Positions 9,361 through 18,237 of a stretch of DNA of 46,680 bases are shown in pieces (position 1 is the first letter of the stretch; every line of letters begins with the position of its first letter). The stretch spans positions 1-46,680 of the forward strand of contig NZ_JANEWG010000035.1 in assembly GCF_028069725.1 (NCBI RefSeq), read 5' to 3'. Origin of the DNA: Citrobacter sp. Awk 4. GTDB lineage: Bacteria; Pseudomonadota; Gammaproteobacteria; Enterobacterales; Enterobacteriaceae. Made by a program: the position numbers and the translations under genes. Below the pieces are notes generated by a model. It did not search any database, was not told the origin of the DNA, and saw only the letters and a program-made list of their open reading frames with translations.

Positions 9361-9417
9361 CAACATACTGAATTTTTTAACAACTCTTGCTAAGCTAGTA
9401 AGTGGCTTATAACTTAT

Positions 9418-9448
9418 CCAGGCGGATTCTCCCGCCTGGTTTCATTTT
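9418..9448 (+). terminator. Intrinsic terminator between manA and ydgA
   Basis: CCAGGCG and CGCCTGG form a perfect 7-bp stem with an 8-base loop, followed by TTTCATTTT. It lies 58 bp after the manA stop and 14 bp before the ydgA start, so it may also limit read-through into ydgA. Confidence 0.75.
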
Positions 9449-9461
9449 ATGGATAATCAAT

Positions 9462-10970
9462 ATGAAAAAATCGCTGGTAGCTGCGGGAGTCATCGTTGCA
9501 CTTGGCATCGTCTGGACGGGTGGCGCCTGGTACACAGGGAAGAAACTGGAAACGCATCTTTCTGAGATGATTTCTGAGGCCAATACCCAACTTAAACTGA
9601 ATTCACCGGAAGCGAACATAGAACTCAGTTATCAGAACTACCAGCGTGGCGTATTCAGCAGCCAGTTGCAGTTGGTGGTAAAACCCATCGCGGGCAAAGA
9701 GAGTCCATGGATGAAACCAGACCAAAGTCTGGTGGTGAATGAAGCGGTGGATCATGGCCCCTTCCCGTTCGCCCAGGTAAAGTCTCTGAATCTTGTCCCT
9801 TCAATGGCCTCCGTAAAAACCACCCTGGTGAACAATGCGTTTAGTAAGCCGTTGTTTGATTTCGCCAAAGGTGAGTCGCCGTTCGAAATTAACTCCCGTA
9901 TCGCCTACAGCGGCGACACGCGCTCCAATATCGCTATCAAGCCGTTGAACTACGAAAATGAAGGCGAGAAAGTCGCATTCAGCGGGGGTGAATTCCAGCT
10001 TGATGCGGACAAAGAAGGGAGCATCATTTCTCTGACGGGTGAAGCGCAAAGCGGGCTGGTTGATGCCGTCAATGAATATAACCAGAAAGTACAAATCACC
10101 TTTAATAACCTGAAAACAGACGGTGCCAGCAGCGTCGCCAGTTTTGGCGGACGCATTGGCAACCAACAGCTGTCATTAGAAAAACTGGCAATCTCAATAG
10201 AAGGCAAAGAGATGTCGGTGCTGGAAGGGATGAACATCAGCGGAAAATCCGAACTGACACCCGATGGTAAAACCATCAACAGCCAGCTGGACTACGCCCT
10301 TAAGAGTCTTAAAGTTCAGGGGCAGGATTTGGGCAGCGGTCAGTTGACCTTGAAAGCGGGCCAGATTAATGCAGAAGCCTGGCGCCAGTTTAGTCAGCAG
10401 TATAACGCGCAAACACAAGAGCTGTTGGCGCAGCCAGACGTGGCGCAAGATCCTGACCTTTATCAGGAAAAAGTGACTGAAGCGTTTTTCACCGCCCTGC
10501 CGTTGCTGTTGAAAGGCGAACCGGTGATCACCGTCGCGCCATTGAGCTGGAAAAACGCCAAAGGTGAAACCGCGCTTAATCTGTCTCTTTTCCTGAGAGA
10601 TCCGACAACCTCAACCGTTGCGCCGCAAAACCTGGCGCAGGAACTGGACCGCTCTGTCAAATCCCTCGAGGGTAAGCTGACAATCCCGGTGGATATGGCC
10701 GTTGAATTCATGACGCAGGTCGCGAAGCTGGAAGGCTATCAGCAGGAAGATGCGGCCAGTATGGCGAATCAACAGGTAAAAGGTCTCGCCGCGATGGGGC
10801 AAATGTTCCGTATCACGACGATGAAGGATAATACCATTGCCACCAGCCTGCAGTACGCGAGTGGTCAGGTCACACTTAACGGGCAAAAAATGCCGTTAGA
10901 TGAGTTTATAGGGATGTTCGGTGTACCGGCGCTCTCTGTTCCGGACGCGCCTGCAGTACCTCAGCCGTAA
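9462..10970 (+). CDS. ydgA: DUF945 family protein YdgA
   Basis: YdgA is a 502-residue inner-membrane-anchored periplasmic protein of unknown biochemical function (DUF945). The start MKKSLVAAGVIVALG begins with a single hydrophobic segment (about 5-25) that serves as a membrane anchor or uncleaved signal; the upstream in-frame ATG at 9402 would place the terminator hairpin inside the gene. The rest is a long beta-rich, polar region with no cysteine pattern or catalytic motif that I can see. In E. coli it is followed by the uid genes; here it converges directly on malI across an 83-bp gap. Confidence 0.93.
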   Translation: MKKSLVAAGVIVALGIVWTGGAWYTGKKLETHLSEMISEANTQLKLNSPEANIELSYQNYQRGVFSSQLQLVVKPIAGKESPWMKPDQSLVVNEAVDHGPFPFAQVKSLNLVPSMASVKTTLVNNAFSKPLFDFAKGESPFEINSRIAYSGDTRSNIAIKPLNYENEGEKVAFSGGEFQLDADKEGSIISLTGEAQSGLVDAVNEYNQKVQITFNNLKTDGASSVASFGGRIGNQQLSLEKLAISIEGKEMSVLEGMNISGKSELTPDGKTINSQLDYALKSLKVQGQDLGSGQLTLKAGQINAEAWRQFSQQYNAQTQELLAQPDVAQDPDLYQEKVTEAFFTALPLLLKGEPVITVAPLSWKNAKGETALNLSLFLRDPTTSTVAPQNLAQELDRSVKSLEGKLTIPVDMAVEFMTQVAKLEGYQQEDAASMANQQVKGLAAMGQMFRITTMKDNTIATSLQYASGQVTLNGQKMPLDEFIGMFGVPALSVPDAPAVPQP

Positions 10971-10987
10971 TGTTCTAAATGCGGTGT

Positions 10988-11013
10988 GCCCGATGAGATA
11001 ATGCTCATCGGGC
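10988..11013. repeat. REP-like palindrome between ydgA and malI
   Basis: GCCCGATGAG, six bases, then CTCATCGGGC: a perfect 10-bp stem between two convergent genes. A related GCCCGAT...ATCGGGC element lies at 27916-27944. The shared outer arm suggests a dispersed palindromic repeat. It may also act as a two-way terminator, although no clear T-run follows. Confidence 0.65.
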
Positions 11014-11053
11014 GATTCCCTTAGCGACGAATTCAGCCGTTGCGCCAGAACGC

Positions 11054-12082
11054 TTACTTCTGCGTGATAAGTCGGGCCGAAATGGTTTGACTACGTGAAT
11101 AGCTCTCCTCGTGACCGATCTTCTGCAGGATACGTTCTGCCAGGGTATATCCTATCTCGCGGGCGGGTGTGCAGGCCCAGACAATGGGCAAATCATCCAG
11201 GGCATGTTCTGCTACATCGGCAAACGCCGCCAGTGATATTTGCTGATCAAAATAGCGATCCACTCCGCTTTCGCCACTTTGACGACCTGCCCGCATCAAG
11301 CCAAACCACGCGCCCATCGCGATAGTTTCGTTGTAGCAGACCACCGCGCTGATGGTCGGGTTGTGTCGCAGTAATGCGGTGATCGCTTCGGCTGCCTGCT
11401 TCTGGCTGGAAGCACATTCCAGCACCCAGTCGCTATGGAACGGCAAACCGAATTTTAAGAGGGTTGCGCAATAGCCGCCAACGCGCTCTGCCCGGGTCAG
11501 CGATGAACTTTGCCCCCCGAGCCATGCAATGCGTTGATGTCCGTGGCGAATGAGATGCTCGGTCAGCAACTGCGCCGCCTGCATGTTATCCGGGCGGACC
11601 GTATCCACTTCATCAAGGTAACTGGCGCGTGAAGCGAACACCACCGGGATCCCTTTTTCCTCTGCGCGTTGTCGCAAGGTATCGCTGCTACCCGCCGCAC
11701 CGGCAATCACCACGCCATCGACGCCCTGATTGAGTAACATAGAAAAACGTTGCGTTAGCTGTTCGCCGTCCTGGCCGCCGTGGAGGAGAAAAACCATCCG
11801 CCCCTGCGACTCCAGCGCTTCCGTCAGCCCGGCGGTCAGTTCGGCATAAAAAGAGGCCGACAGATCACGCACAATCAGCCCAATGACCCCGCTCTGCCCG
11901 CCGCGCAGCGCCGAAGCCTGACGGTTGCGAACAAACCCGAGCTGCTCAATCGCCGCATTCACACGTTCGCCAGTGGCTGACGAAATACGGCCTTTGCCGC
12001 TCAGAACCAATGACACGGTACTGACAGAAACGCCTGCAGCCAACGCAACATCATGGATAGTAATTTTTTTGGCTATGGCCAT
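11054..12082 (-). CDS. malI: LacI/GalR-family repressor MalI
   Basis: MalI represses malXY and its own gene. The 342-residue product begins with a LacI-type helix-turn-helix (TIHDVALAAGVSVSTVSLVL, about 8-27) and a hinge helix, followed by a periplasmic-binding-like effector domain. The helix-turn-helix region and most of the core match E. coli MalI as I recall it, while the C-terminal 60 residues are more divergent. It is divergent from malX. Two near-identical operators lie in the 201-bp gap. The natural inducer is not known to me. Confidence 0.96.
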   Translation of the reverse strand: MAIAKKITIHDVALAAGVSVSTVSLVLSGKGRISSATGERVNAAIEQLGFVRNRQASALRGGQSGVIGLIVRDLSASFYAELTAGLTEALESQGRMVFLLHGGQDGEQLTQRFSMLLNQGVDGVVIAGAAGSSDTLRQRAEEKGIPVVFASRASYLDEVDTVRPDNMQAAQLLTEHLIRHGHQRIAWLGGQSSSLTRAERVGGYCATLLKFGLPFHSDWVLECASSQKQAAEAITALLRHNPTISAVVCYNETIAMGAWFGLMRAGRQSGESGVDRYFDQQISLAAFADVAEHALDDLPIVWACTPAREIGYTLAERILQKIGHEESYSRSQTISARLITQK

Positions 12083-12136
12083 GAAAACAAAAAACTCCCT
12101 CGAAAACCTGACCTGCCTAAGTCTTCACCAGACAGA

Positions 12137-12152
12137 GATAAAACGTTTTATC
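12137..12152. promoter_or_regulatory. MalI operator 1 (malI side)
   Basis: GATAAAACGTTTTATC is a perfect 16-bp palindrome 55 bp upstream of the malI start. This is the known MalI operator sequence in E. coli, positioned to autoregulate malI. Confidence 0.9.
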
Positions 12153-12188
12153 AATTACTTATATTTATACGCTTTATCATCGTTCGAT

Positions 12189-12210
12189 AATGTGATTTAT
12201 GCCGCACTAA
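12189..12210 (+). promoter_or_regulatory. Probable CRP site in the malI-malX gap
   Basis: AATGTGATTTATGCCGCACT has a good left half (TGTGA) and a weaker right half (CCGCA in place of TCACA). It lies between the two MalI operators. CRP activation of malI and malX is known in E. coli, so the assignment rests on position as well as sequence. Confidence 0.5.
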
Positions 12211-12215
12211 AATTA

Positions 12216-12231
12216 GGTAAAACGTTTTATC
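12216..12231. promoter_or_regulatory. MalI operator 2 (malX side)
   Basis: GGTAAAACGTTTTATC differs from operator 1 only at its second base, which breaks the outer symmetry. It lies 52 bp before the malX start, where a bound MalI would block malX transcription. Confidence 0.88.
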
Positions 12232-12283
12232 TTCTCGTCCCATTAACCTAAAACAGAGCTTTCTTTTCACAAGGAATCGTTAG

Positions 12284-13876
12284 ATGACGACGAGAACAAC
12301 GCCAAAAATAACCTTATGGGAGTTTTTTCAGCAACTGGGGAAAACGTTTATGTTGCCCGTGGCCCTGCTCTCTTTCTGCGGGATCATGCTGGGCATCGGC
12401 AGCTCTCTGAGCAGCCATGATGTTGTCACCCTGATCCCGGCGTTGGGGAATCCTGTGCTACAAGCCCTGTTTACCTGGATGAGTAAAGTCGGTTCGTTTG
12501 CATTCAGTTTCCTGCCGGTGATGTTCTGTATCGCCATCCCGCTCGGACTGGCGCGTGAAAACAAAGGCGTTGCCGCCTTTGCGGGTTTCGTGGGCTATGC
12601 CGTGATGAACCTTGCGGTGAACTTCTGGTTAACCGCAAAAGGGATCCTTCCGACCACCGACGCCGCAATACTGAAAGCCAACAACGTGCAGAATATTCTG
12701 GGGATCCAGTCGATCGACACCGGGATCCTCGGTGCGGTTATCGCCGGTATTATCGTCTGGATGCTGCATGAACGTTTTCATAACATCCGTCTGCCGGATG
12801 CGCTGGCCTTCTTTGGCGGCACCCGTTTTGTCCCGATTATCTCCTCCGTGGTGATGGGACTTGTCGGTCTGGTTATCCCGCTGGTGTGGCCGGTTTTCGC
12901 GATGGGTATCAGCGGACTGGGACACATCATTAACAGTGCCGGAGATTTCGGGCCGATGATTTTTGGTACCGGTGAACGTCTGCTGTTACCGTTTGGTCTG
13001 CACCATATTCTGGTGGCGTTGATTCGCTTCACCGAAGCGGGAGGCACGCAGGACGTTTGCGGTCATAGCGTCAGTGGCGCATTGACCATTTTCCAGGCAC
13101 AGCTAAGCTGTCCGACCACTCACGGTTTTTCTGAAAGCGCCACCCGCTTCCTGTCTCAGGGTAAAATGCCGGCTTTCCTCGGCGGTCTGCCAGGTGCGGC
13201 ATTGGCCATGTATCACTGCGCCCGCCCGGAAAATCGCCACAAAATTAAAGGGCTGTTGATTTCAGGTCTGATCGCCTGCGTCGTTGGCGGCACGACAGAA
13301 CCGCTGGAATTCCTGTTCCTGTTTGTCGCGCCTGTTTTGTATGTTATTCACGCTCTGCTGACTGGTCTGGGCTTCACCGTCATGGCGATTCTGGGCGTCA
13401 CTATCGGTAACACTGACGGCAACATCATTGACTTTGTGGTGTTCGGTATTCTGCATGGTCTCTCAACAAAGTGGTATCTGGTGCCAGTGGTAGCCGCTAT
13501 CTGGTTTGCGGTTTACTACGTGATTTTCCGCTTCGCCATTACCCGCTTTAATCTGAAAACACCGGGTCGCGATACTGAAATTGCCAGCAGTATTGAGAAA
13601 GTCGTCGCAGGCTCGCCTGGAAAATCCGGCTATAACGTCCCGGCGATCCTCGCCGCACTGGGGGGTAGCGACAATATCGTCAGTCTGGATAACTGTATTA
13701 CACGCTTACGTTTGTCGGTTAAGGACATGTCGCTGGTGAATGTACAAGCGCTGAAAGACAATCGTGCCATCGGTGTGGTCCAACTGAACCAGCACAATTT
13801 GCAGGTGGTCATTGGCCCGCAGGTACAGTCTGTTAAAGACGAAATGGCCAGTCTGATGAATACCGTTCAGGCATAA
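12284..13876 (+). CDS. malX: PTS system EIICB component MalX (glucose/maltose type)
   Basis: MalX is a sugar-specific phosphotransferase permease of the glucose family; the E. coli protein can move glucose and maltose, but its true substrate is unsettled. The 530-residue product has an N-terminal EIIC domain with about eight to ten membrane segments (about 20-420), including GERLLLPFGLHHILVALIRF and the substrate-site segment GGTTEPLEFLFLF. A C-terminal EIIB domain carries the phosphorylation-site cysteine in LDNCITRLRL (Cys471). No EIIA domain is attached, so it must use a separate EIIA such as Crr. It is followed by malY after 10 bp and is controlled by MalI from the gap upstream. Confidence 0.96.
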   Translation: MTTRTTPKITLWEFFQQLGKTFMLPVALLSFCGIMLGIGSSLSSHDVVTLIPALGNPVLQALFTWMSKVGSFAFSFLPVMFCIAIPLGLARENKGVAAFAGFVGYAVMNLAVNFWLTAKGILPTTDAAILKANNVQNILGIQSIDTGILGAVIAGIIVWMLHERFHNIRLPDALAFFGGTRFVPIISSVVMGLVGLVIPLVWPVFAMGISGLGHIINSAGDFGPMIFGTGERLLLPFGLHHILVALIRFTEAGGTQDVCGHSVSGALTIFQAQLSCPTTHGFSESATRFLSQGKMPAFLGGLPGAALAMYHCARPENRHKIKGLLISGLIACVVGGTTEPLEFLFLFVAPVLYVIHALLTGLGFTVMAILGVTIGNTDGNIIDFVVFGILHGLSTKWYLVPVVAAIWFAVYYVIFRFAITRFNLKTPGRDTEIASSIEKVVAGSPGKSGYNVPAILAALGGSDNIVSLDNCITRLRLSVKDMSLVNVQALKDNRAIGVVQLNQHNLQVVIGPQVQSVKDEMASLMNTVQA

Positions 13877-13886
13877 GGATAGCGAT

Positions 13887-15059
13887 ATGTTCGATTTTTC
13901 AAAGGTCGTCGACAGACACGGAACCTGGTGTACGCAGTGGGATTATGTCGCTGACCGTTTTGGTTGCGCCGATCTGCTGCCGTTTACCATCTCTGATATG
14001 GATTTCGCCACTGCCCCCTGTATTCTCGAGGCGCTGAATCAGCGCCTGACCCACGGTGTTCTCGGGTACAGTCGTTGGAAAAATGAGGAGTTTCTGGGCG
14101 CCATCAGTCACTGGTTTTTGACCCGCCATGATACCCCGATAGCCCCCCAATCGGTGGTGTACGGTCCCTCCGTTATCTATATGGTGTCTGAATTGATCCG
14201 TCAGTGGTCCAATGTGGGCGAAGGCGTGGTCATGCATACCCCTGCTTATGATGCCTTTTATAAAGCCATTGAGGGAAACCAGCGCACCGTTCTGCCTGTA
14301 GCACTGGAAAAACGGAGTAACGACTGGTACTGCGATATGGCGAAGCTCGAGGCAGCTCTCGCTCGTCCTGAAAGCAAGATCCTGCTGTTGTGCAGTCCCC
14401 ATAATCCCACCGGCAAAGTCTGGACCCGTGATGAACTGGAGACGATGGCAGCGCTGTGTCATCGTCACGGTGTGCGGGTTATTTCTGATGAGATTCATAT
14501 GGATATGGTTTGGGGAGAGCAACCTCATATCCCCTGGAGCAACGTGGCGCGCGGTCACTGGGCGCTGCTGACCTCCGGGTCCAAGAGTTTCAATATCCCG
14601 GCATTAACTGGGGCGTATGGGCTTATCGAAGATGAAAACAGTCGGGAACGCTATCTGAGCGCTCTGAAAGGCCGTGATGGTTTGTCTTCACCGGCAGTAC
14701 TGGCACTCACCGCGCACATTGCCGCCTACCAGGACGGCGCGGAGTGGCTGGATGCGCTACGCGACTATCTCAGAGAAAATCTGAGCTATATCGCGCAGTC
14801 GCTGAATACGGCATTTCCAGAACTGAACTGGCAGGCGCCGCAATCCACCTATCTGGCCTGGATCGATCTTCGTCCGTTAAACATTGATGATAAGGCATTA
14901 CAAGATGCACTGATTCATCAGGAAAAAGTCGCCATCATGCCCGGCTACACCTATGGTCAGGAAGGCAACGGCTTCGTGCGACTGAATGCCGGTTGCCCGC
15001 GCGCCAAACTTGAAAAAGGCGTTGCCGGTTTAATCAACGCTATTCGGGCTGTGCGCTAA
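13887..15059 (+). CDS. malY: Cystathionine beta-lyase / maltose-regulon modulator MalY
   Basis: MalY is a PLP-dependent C-S lyase that in E. coli also binds and inhibits the maltose activator MalT. The 390-residue length equals the E. coli protein. The PLP lysine lies in TSGSKSFNIP (Lys233), and the aminotransferase class I landmarks are visible: SPHNPTGKVW, ISDEIHMDMVW and a C-terminal FVRLNAGCPRAKLE. It is the second gene of malXY. A perfect dyad follows the stop. Confidence 0.97.
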   Translation: MFDFSKVVDRHGTWCTQWDYVADRFGCADLLPFTISDMDFATAPCILEALNQRLTHGVLGYSRWKNEEFLGAISHWFLTRHDTPIAPQSVVYGPSVIYMVSELIRQWSNVGEGVVMHTPAYDAFYKAIEGNQRTVLPVALEKRSNDWYCDMAKLEAALARPESKILLLCSPHNPTGKVWTRDELETMAALCHRHGVRVISDEIHMDMVWGEQPHIPWSNVARGHWALLTSGSKSFNIPALTGAYGLIEDENSRERYLSALKGRDGLSSPAVLALTAHIAAYQDGAEWLDALRDYLRENLSYIAQSLNTAFPELNWQAPQSTYLAWIDLRPLNIDDKALQDALIHQEKVAIMPGYTYGQEGNGFVRLNAGCPRAKLEKGVAGLINAIRAVR

Positions 15060-15064
15060 CTCTG

Positions 15065-15094
15065 GTTGCGCAATGAAATTAATCATTGCGCAAC
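15065..15094. terminator. Dyad after malY, probable terminator
   Basis: GTTGCGCAATGA and TCATTGCGCAAC form a perfect 12-bp stem around a six-base loop, five bases after the malY stop. Only a short T-rich stretch (ATAGATTTTA) follows, so termination may be partial, leaving possible read-through into add. Confidence 0.6.
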
Positions 15095-15161
15095 ATAGAT
15101 TTTACCCCCCGTTTGTTTTTATAATAGCGCGCACTTTTATATTCAAAAAATGAGTGCGACC

Positions 15162-16163
15162 ATGATTGATACTTCCCTTCCGTTAACTGATGTTCATCGC
15201 CACCTTGATGGCAACATTCGTGCCCAAACTATTCTTGATCTTGGCCGCCAGTTTAATGTGTCCCTCCCCGCTCAAACACTTGAAACCCTGATCCCGCATG
15301 TGCAGGTAACCTCGACAGAACCTGATCTAGTCAGCTTTCTGTCGAAACTGGACTGGGGCGTGAAAGTGTTAGCCTCGCTGGACGCCTGTCGTCGCGTGGC
15401 TTACGAGAACGTGGAAGATGCCGCACGTAACGGTTTGCATTATGTTGAGCTGCGTTTTTCGCCTGGCTACATGGCAATGAACCATCAACTCCCGGTAGCG
15501 GGCGTGGTCGAAGCGATCATCGCTGGGGTGCAAGAAGGCAGCCGGGCGTTCGGCGTTGAAGTGCGTCTGATCGGCATTATGAGCCGCACATTCGGTGAAG
15601 CGGCATGTTTACAAGAGCTTGAGGCATTGCTGGCCCATCGCGATCGGATCACTGCCCTCGATCTGGCAGGAGACGAACTCGGATTCCCGGGGAGCTTGTT
15701 CCTGACGCACTTTAATCGCGCACGTGACGCTGGCTGGCATATTACCGTCCACGCAGGCGAAGCCGCTGGCCCGGAGAGTATCTGGCAGGCTATCCGTGAA
15801 CTGGGCGCTGAGCGTATTGGGCATGGCGTAAAAGCCGTTGAAGATCGCGCGTTAATGGATTTTCTGGCTGAGCAGCGTATCGGTATTGAATCTTGTCTGA
15901 CCTCCAATATTCAGACCAGCACCGTCGCATCGCTCGCCGTACACCCACTGAAAACGTTCCTTGAGCATGGCGTGATGGCAAGCCTGAATACCGATGATCC
16001 CGCCGTGCAAGGGGTGGATATTATTCACGAATACACCGTCGCAGCGCCTGCGGCAGGTCTGACGCGCGAACAGATCCGCCAGGCACAAATCAACGGTCTG
16101 GAAATGGCCTTCCTGAGTGAAGCGGAAAAACGCGCCCTGCGCGAAAAAGTAGCTGCGGCGTAA
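15162..16163 (+). CDS. add: Adenosine deaminase Add
   Basis: Add deaminates adenosine and deoxyadenosine to inosine and deoxyinosine in purine salvage. I place the start at [17 protein letters not shown] (15162), giving 333 residues as in E. coli; an ATG four codons upstream is also in frame. The metal-dependent hydrolase motifs are all visible: HRHLDG (zinc His pair), [18 protein letters not shown] and [10 protein letters not shown]. It stands alone between malY and the convergent ydgJ. Confidence 0.97.
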   Translation: MIDTSLPLTDVHRHLDGNIRAQTILDLGRQFNVSLPAQTLETLIPHVQVTSTEPDLVSFLSKLDWGVKVLASLDACRRVAYENVEDAARNGLHYVELRFSPGYMAMNHQLPVAGVVEAIIAGVQEGSRAFGVEVRLIGIMSRTFGEAACLQELEALLAHRDRITALDLAGDELGFPGSLFLTHFNRARDAGWHITVHAGEAAGPESIWQAIRELGAERIGHGVKAVEDRALMDFLAEQRIGIESCLTSNIQTSTVASLAVHPLKTFLEHGVMASLNTDDPAVQGVDIIHEYTVAAPAAGLTREQIRQAQINGLEMAFLSEAEKRALREKVAAA

Positions 16164-16172
16164 GCGTATCGT

Positions 16173-16199
16173 TGCCGGATAAGCCGCACTTATCCGGCA
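16173..16199. repeat. REP-like palindrome between add and ydgJ
   Basis: TGCCGGATAAG and CTTATCCGGCA form an 11-bp stem, with a CCGCA loop. The GCCGGATAAG...CTTATCCGGC form is a typical enterobacterial repetitive extragenic palindrome. It lies in the 55-bp gap between two convergent stop codons. Confidence 0.8.
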
Positions 16200-16218
16200 T
16201 TGCCGAAAAGAGAGAGAA

Positions 16219-17259
16219 TCAGATCAGAGACAGCGTTGCGCGGTGTTTTGCTGACTCAATGCCCAGTTCAATCAGCTCCATAATTTGAATAGCCTGACTT
16301 GCCGGAACCGGATTTTCTCCATGACCGTTCAGCGCATCGCGAATACCGGCATAATAAGCCGGATAGTTACCCGGAACAGTCAGCCAGGTCTCTTCCACAC
16401 GTTCTTCACCCTCAACACGCGTTAATACACCGTCACGCATATCGTAGCCCCAGTCCTCCTGTGGCAGACGTTCGCCATTTTTCAGGCGCTCTTCTTGCGG
16501 ATCAAGCCCATATTTCACGTAGCTTCCACGCGAACCGTGCACGATGTAGCGTGCTGATTCCGCCGCCGCCAGCATCGTGCCATGCAGAACGACGCGACGC
16601 TGCGGATAGGCCAGAACGGCGTGGAAGTAATCAGTAGACTGAGCTCCCGGACGCAGTTGCGCGAGATCAACCGTCATACTGACAGGTAAACCGAACAGAT
16701 TAATGGCCTGATCGAGCAAATGCGGTGCCAGATCATACCAAATACCGCTACCCGGGCCGCCCTGTTCCCGCCAGCGATCGCGCACCTGCGGCCGAAAGCG
16801 GTCAAAGTGAGATTCAAAATAAGCCACCTCGCCCAGCACGCCATCGGCCAGCAGGGCCTTCAGCGTCAGGAAGTCACTGTCCCAGCGTCGATTGTGGAAA
16901 ACGGAAAGCACCCGCCCCAGGCTGCGGGCTAACGACTCCAGCTCACGCGCTTGTGACAGTGTCACAGTAAATGGCTTATCCACCACAACATGTTTTCCCG
17001 CTTCCAGCGCCGCTTTTGCCAGCGGGAAATGCGTGTCGTTCGGCGTAGGGATCACAATAAGGTCGATATTCGGATCGTTGAAAAGATGCTTAGGCTCAGA
17101 GACAACCACCGCCGAAGGCCAGTCAGCCTTCACTTTTGTTTCATCACTACTGGAAACCGCCACCAGCTCCAGCCCAGGCGTCCCCACGATCAAGGGGGCA
17201 TGGAAAGTTTTGCTGGCATAACCGTAACCAATTAACCCAACACGGATGTTGTCACTCAT
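16219..17259 (-). CDS. ydgJ: Gfo/Idh/MocA-family oxidoreductase YdgJ
   Basis: YdgJ is a predicted NAD(P)-dependent oxidoreductase of the Gfo/Idh/MocA family; its substrate is not established. The start MSDNIRVGLIGYGYASKTFH gives 346 residues as in E. coli, whereas the longer frame back to 17349 has no homology that I recognise. The Rossmann nucleotide motif GLIGYGYAS is at about 8-16, the family motif EAGKHVVVDKPFTV at about 86-99, and the C-terminal domain has the conserved DLAPHLLDQAINLFG. It is transcribed alone. Confidence 0.95.
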   Translation of the reverse strand: MSDNIRVGLIGYGYASKTFHAPLIVGTPGLELVAVSSSDETKVKADWPSAVVVSEPKHLFNDPNIDLIVIPTPNDTHFPLAKAALEAGKHVVVDKPFTVTLSQARELESLARSLGRVLSVFHNRRWDSDFLTLKALLADGVLGEVAYFESHFDRFRPQVRDRWREQGGPGSGIWYDLAPHLLDQAINLFGLPVSMTVDLAQLRPGAQSTDYFHAVLAYPQRRVVLHGTMLAAAESARYIVHGSRGSYVKYGLDPQEERLKNGERLPQEDWGYDMRDGVLTRVEGEERVEETWLTVPGNYPAYYAGIRDALNGHGENPVPASQAIQIMELIELGIESAKHRATLSLI

Positions 17260-17500
17260 GTCATTGCCTCTCATTACAGAACATTCACATTTCACACTAT
17301 CCCATAACCGCTCACAAGAGTTTAATGGCCTTACAGCGACAAAGGCCATAAGTTAACTTAAGTCAAACAAACGCCACTTTACCTAAACTTGTTTCGAAAA
17401 AGTCAGTGAAACCGTTCCCGATGAACTTGCTGTCTTAATTGTTGATGGGTAACATTTGCATCCTGTGTTTATGGATAAATCAAAGCAAATGTCGTCAGTG

Positions 17501-17626
17501 ATGAATCGTCTTATTGAATTAACAGGCTGGATTGTTCTTGTGGTCTCCGTCATTCTTTTGGGTGTGGCCAGTCATATCGACAATTACCAACCTCCAGAAC
17601 CTACCGCCACCGTTGGGAAAAAATAA
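17501..17626 (+). CDS. blr: Small membrane protein Blr (beta-lactam resistance)
   Basis: Blr is a 41-residue single-span inner-membrane protein that associates with the divisome in E. coli and affects beta-lactam sensitivity. The product MNRLIELTGWIVLVVSV keeps the E. coli N-terminus and membrane segment (about 9-24) and the HIDNYQPPE turn. The last nine residues (PTATVGKK region) differ from what I recall of E. coli. A longer in-frame start at 17471 (MDKSKQMSSV before MNRL) is possible, since neither start has a clear ribosome site. It is too short for usual gene-finding cut-offs. Confidence 0.9.
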   Translation: MNRLIELTGWIVLVVSVILLGVASHIDNYQPPEPTATVGKK

Positions 17627-17930
17627 ACGTCGCAGGGTTCAGACGTCGTACATAGTATGAAGCGAGGATGTTTACCGTTTGGTCATCCTGTTAATCTGCT
17701 GCAAATCTATCAAAAATGGATAAATGTACCGCGTCCAGACCCGCCGCTTATTGCCTGTTTTAATGAAGCGCGTTACCCTTCCGGCAGGTGCTTAATTGCG
17801 CCTGCCTGTTTATACGTAAGAATTATCTTATTTTGAAAATCACGTGTCGCTTAACCTTCCCTGCGCCTGGTTGTGTATTTTCATATTTACTACTCCGTTG
17901 GTGTTATTTTTTTAATATGGATCCCTATTT
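17627..17930. other. 304-bp gap between blr and cnu
   Basis: This stretch holds one hairpin (17783-17806, listed separately) and an AT-rich stretch before cnu that probably contains the cnu promoter. A 59-codon frame at 17657-17836 is discussed under rejected items. I find no counterpart of the small E. coli gene ydgU here. Nothing else is recognisable. Confidence 0.6.
17783..17812 (+). terminator. Hairpin, probable terminator upstream of cnu
   Basis: GGCAGGTGC and GCGCCTGCC pair over nine bases (one G-U) around TTAATT. The bases after it, TGTTTATA, are only moderately T-rich. It probably ends transcripts coming from blr. Confidence 0.5.
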
Positions 17931-18146
17931 ATGACTGTCCAGGATTATCTATTAAAATTCCGCAAAATCAGTTCACTCGAAAGTCTGGAAAAATTGTTCG
18001 ATCATCTTAACTACACGCTTACCGACGATCGGGAGATTATCAATATGTACCGTGCCGCTGACCATCGCCGTGCAGAATTGATCTCCGGTGGACGCCTGTT
18101 TGATGTCGGTCAGGTACCTAAATCCGTCTGGCATTACGTGCAATAA
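17931..18146 (+). CDS. cnu: Hha-family H-NS-associated protein Cnu (YdgT)
   Basis: Cnu is a 71-residue partner of H-NS and StpA that modifies silencing of horizontally acquired genes, and it binds a site in oriC. The Hha/YmoA fold is recognisable over the whole length: [20 protein letters not shown], then [21 protein letters not shown], with conserved acidic residues in helix 3. Only a few conservative differences from E. coli are seen. It may help silence AT-rich islands such as the fimbrial operon in this window (inference). Confidence 0.97.
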   Translation: MTVQDYLLKFRKISSLESLEKLFDHLNYTLTDDREIINMYRAADHRRAELISGGRLFDVGQVPKSVWHYVQ

Positions 18147-18237
18147 CGAAGAGAGTAGCGATCGCCGTTAAAAGATTTATAATAATCGCCCCAAAATATT
18201 TGGCATGCCTGTACGCACCAGCAAATCTGGAGAAGAT

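Noticed and set aside
13899-14558. Minus-strand frame of 219 codons opposite malY
   Set aside because: Shadow of malY, His/Gly-rich product without motifs.
17657-17836. A 59-codon frame (starting MKRGCLPFGHPV) between blr and cnu
   Set aside because: No ribosome site, no recognisable family, cysteine-rich odd composition, and a stable terminator-like hairpin lies inside it.
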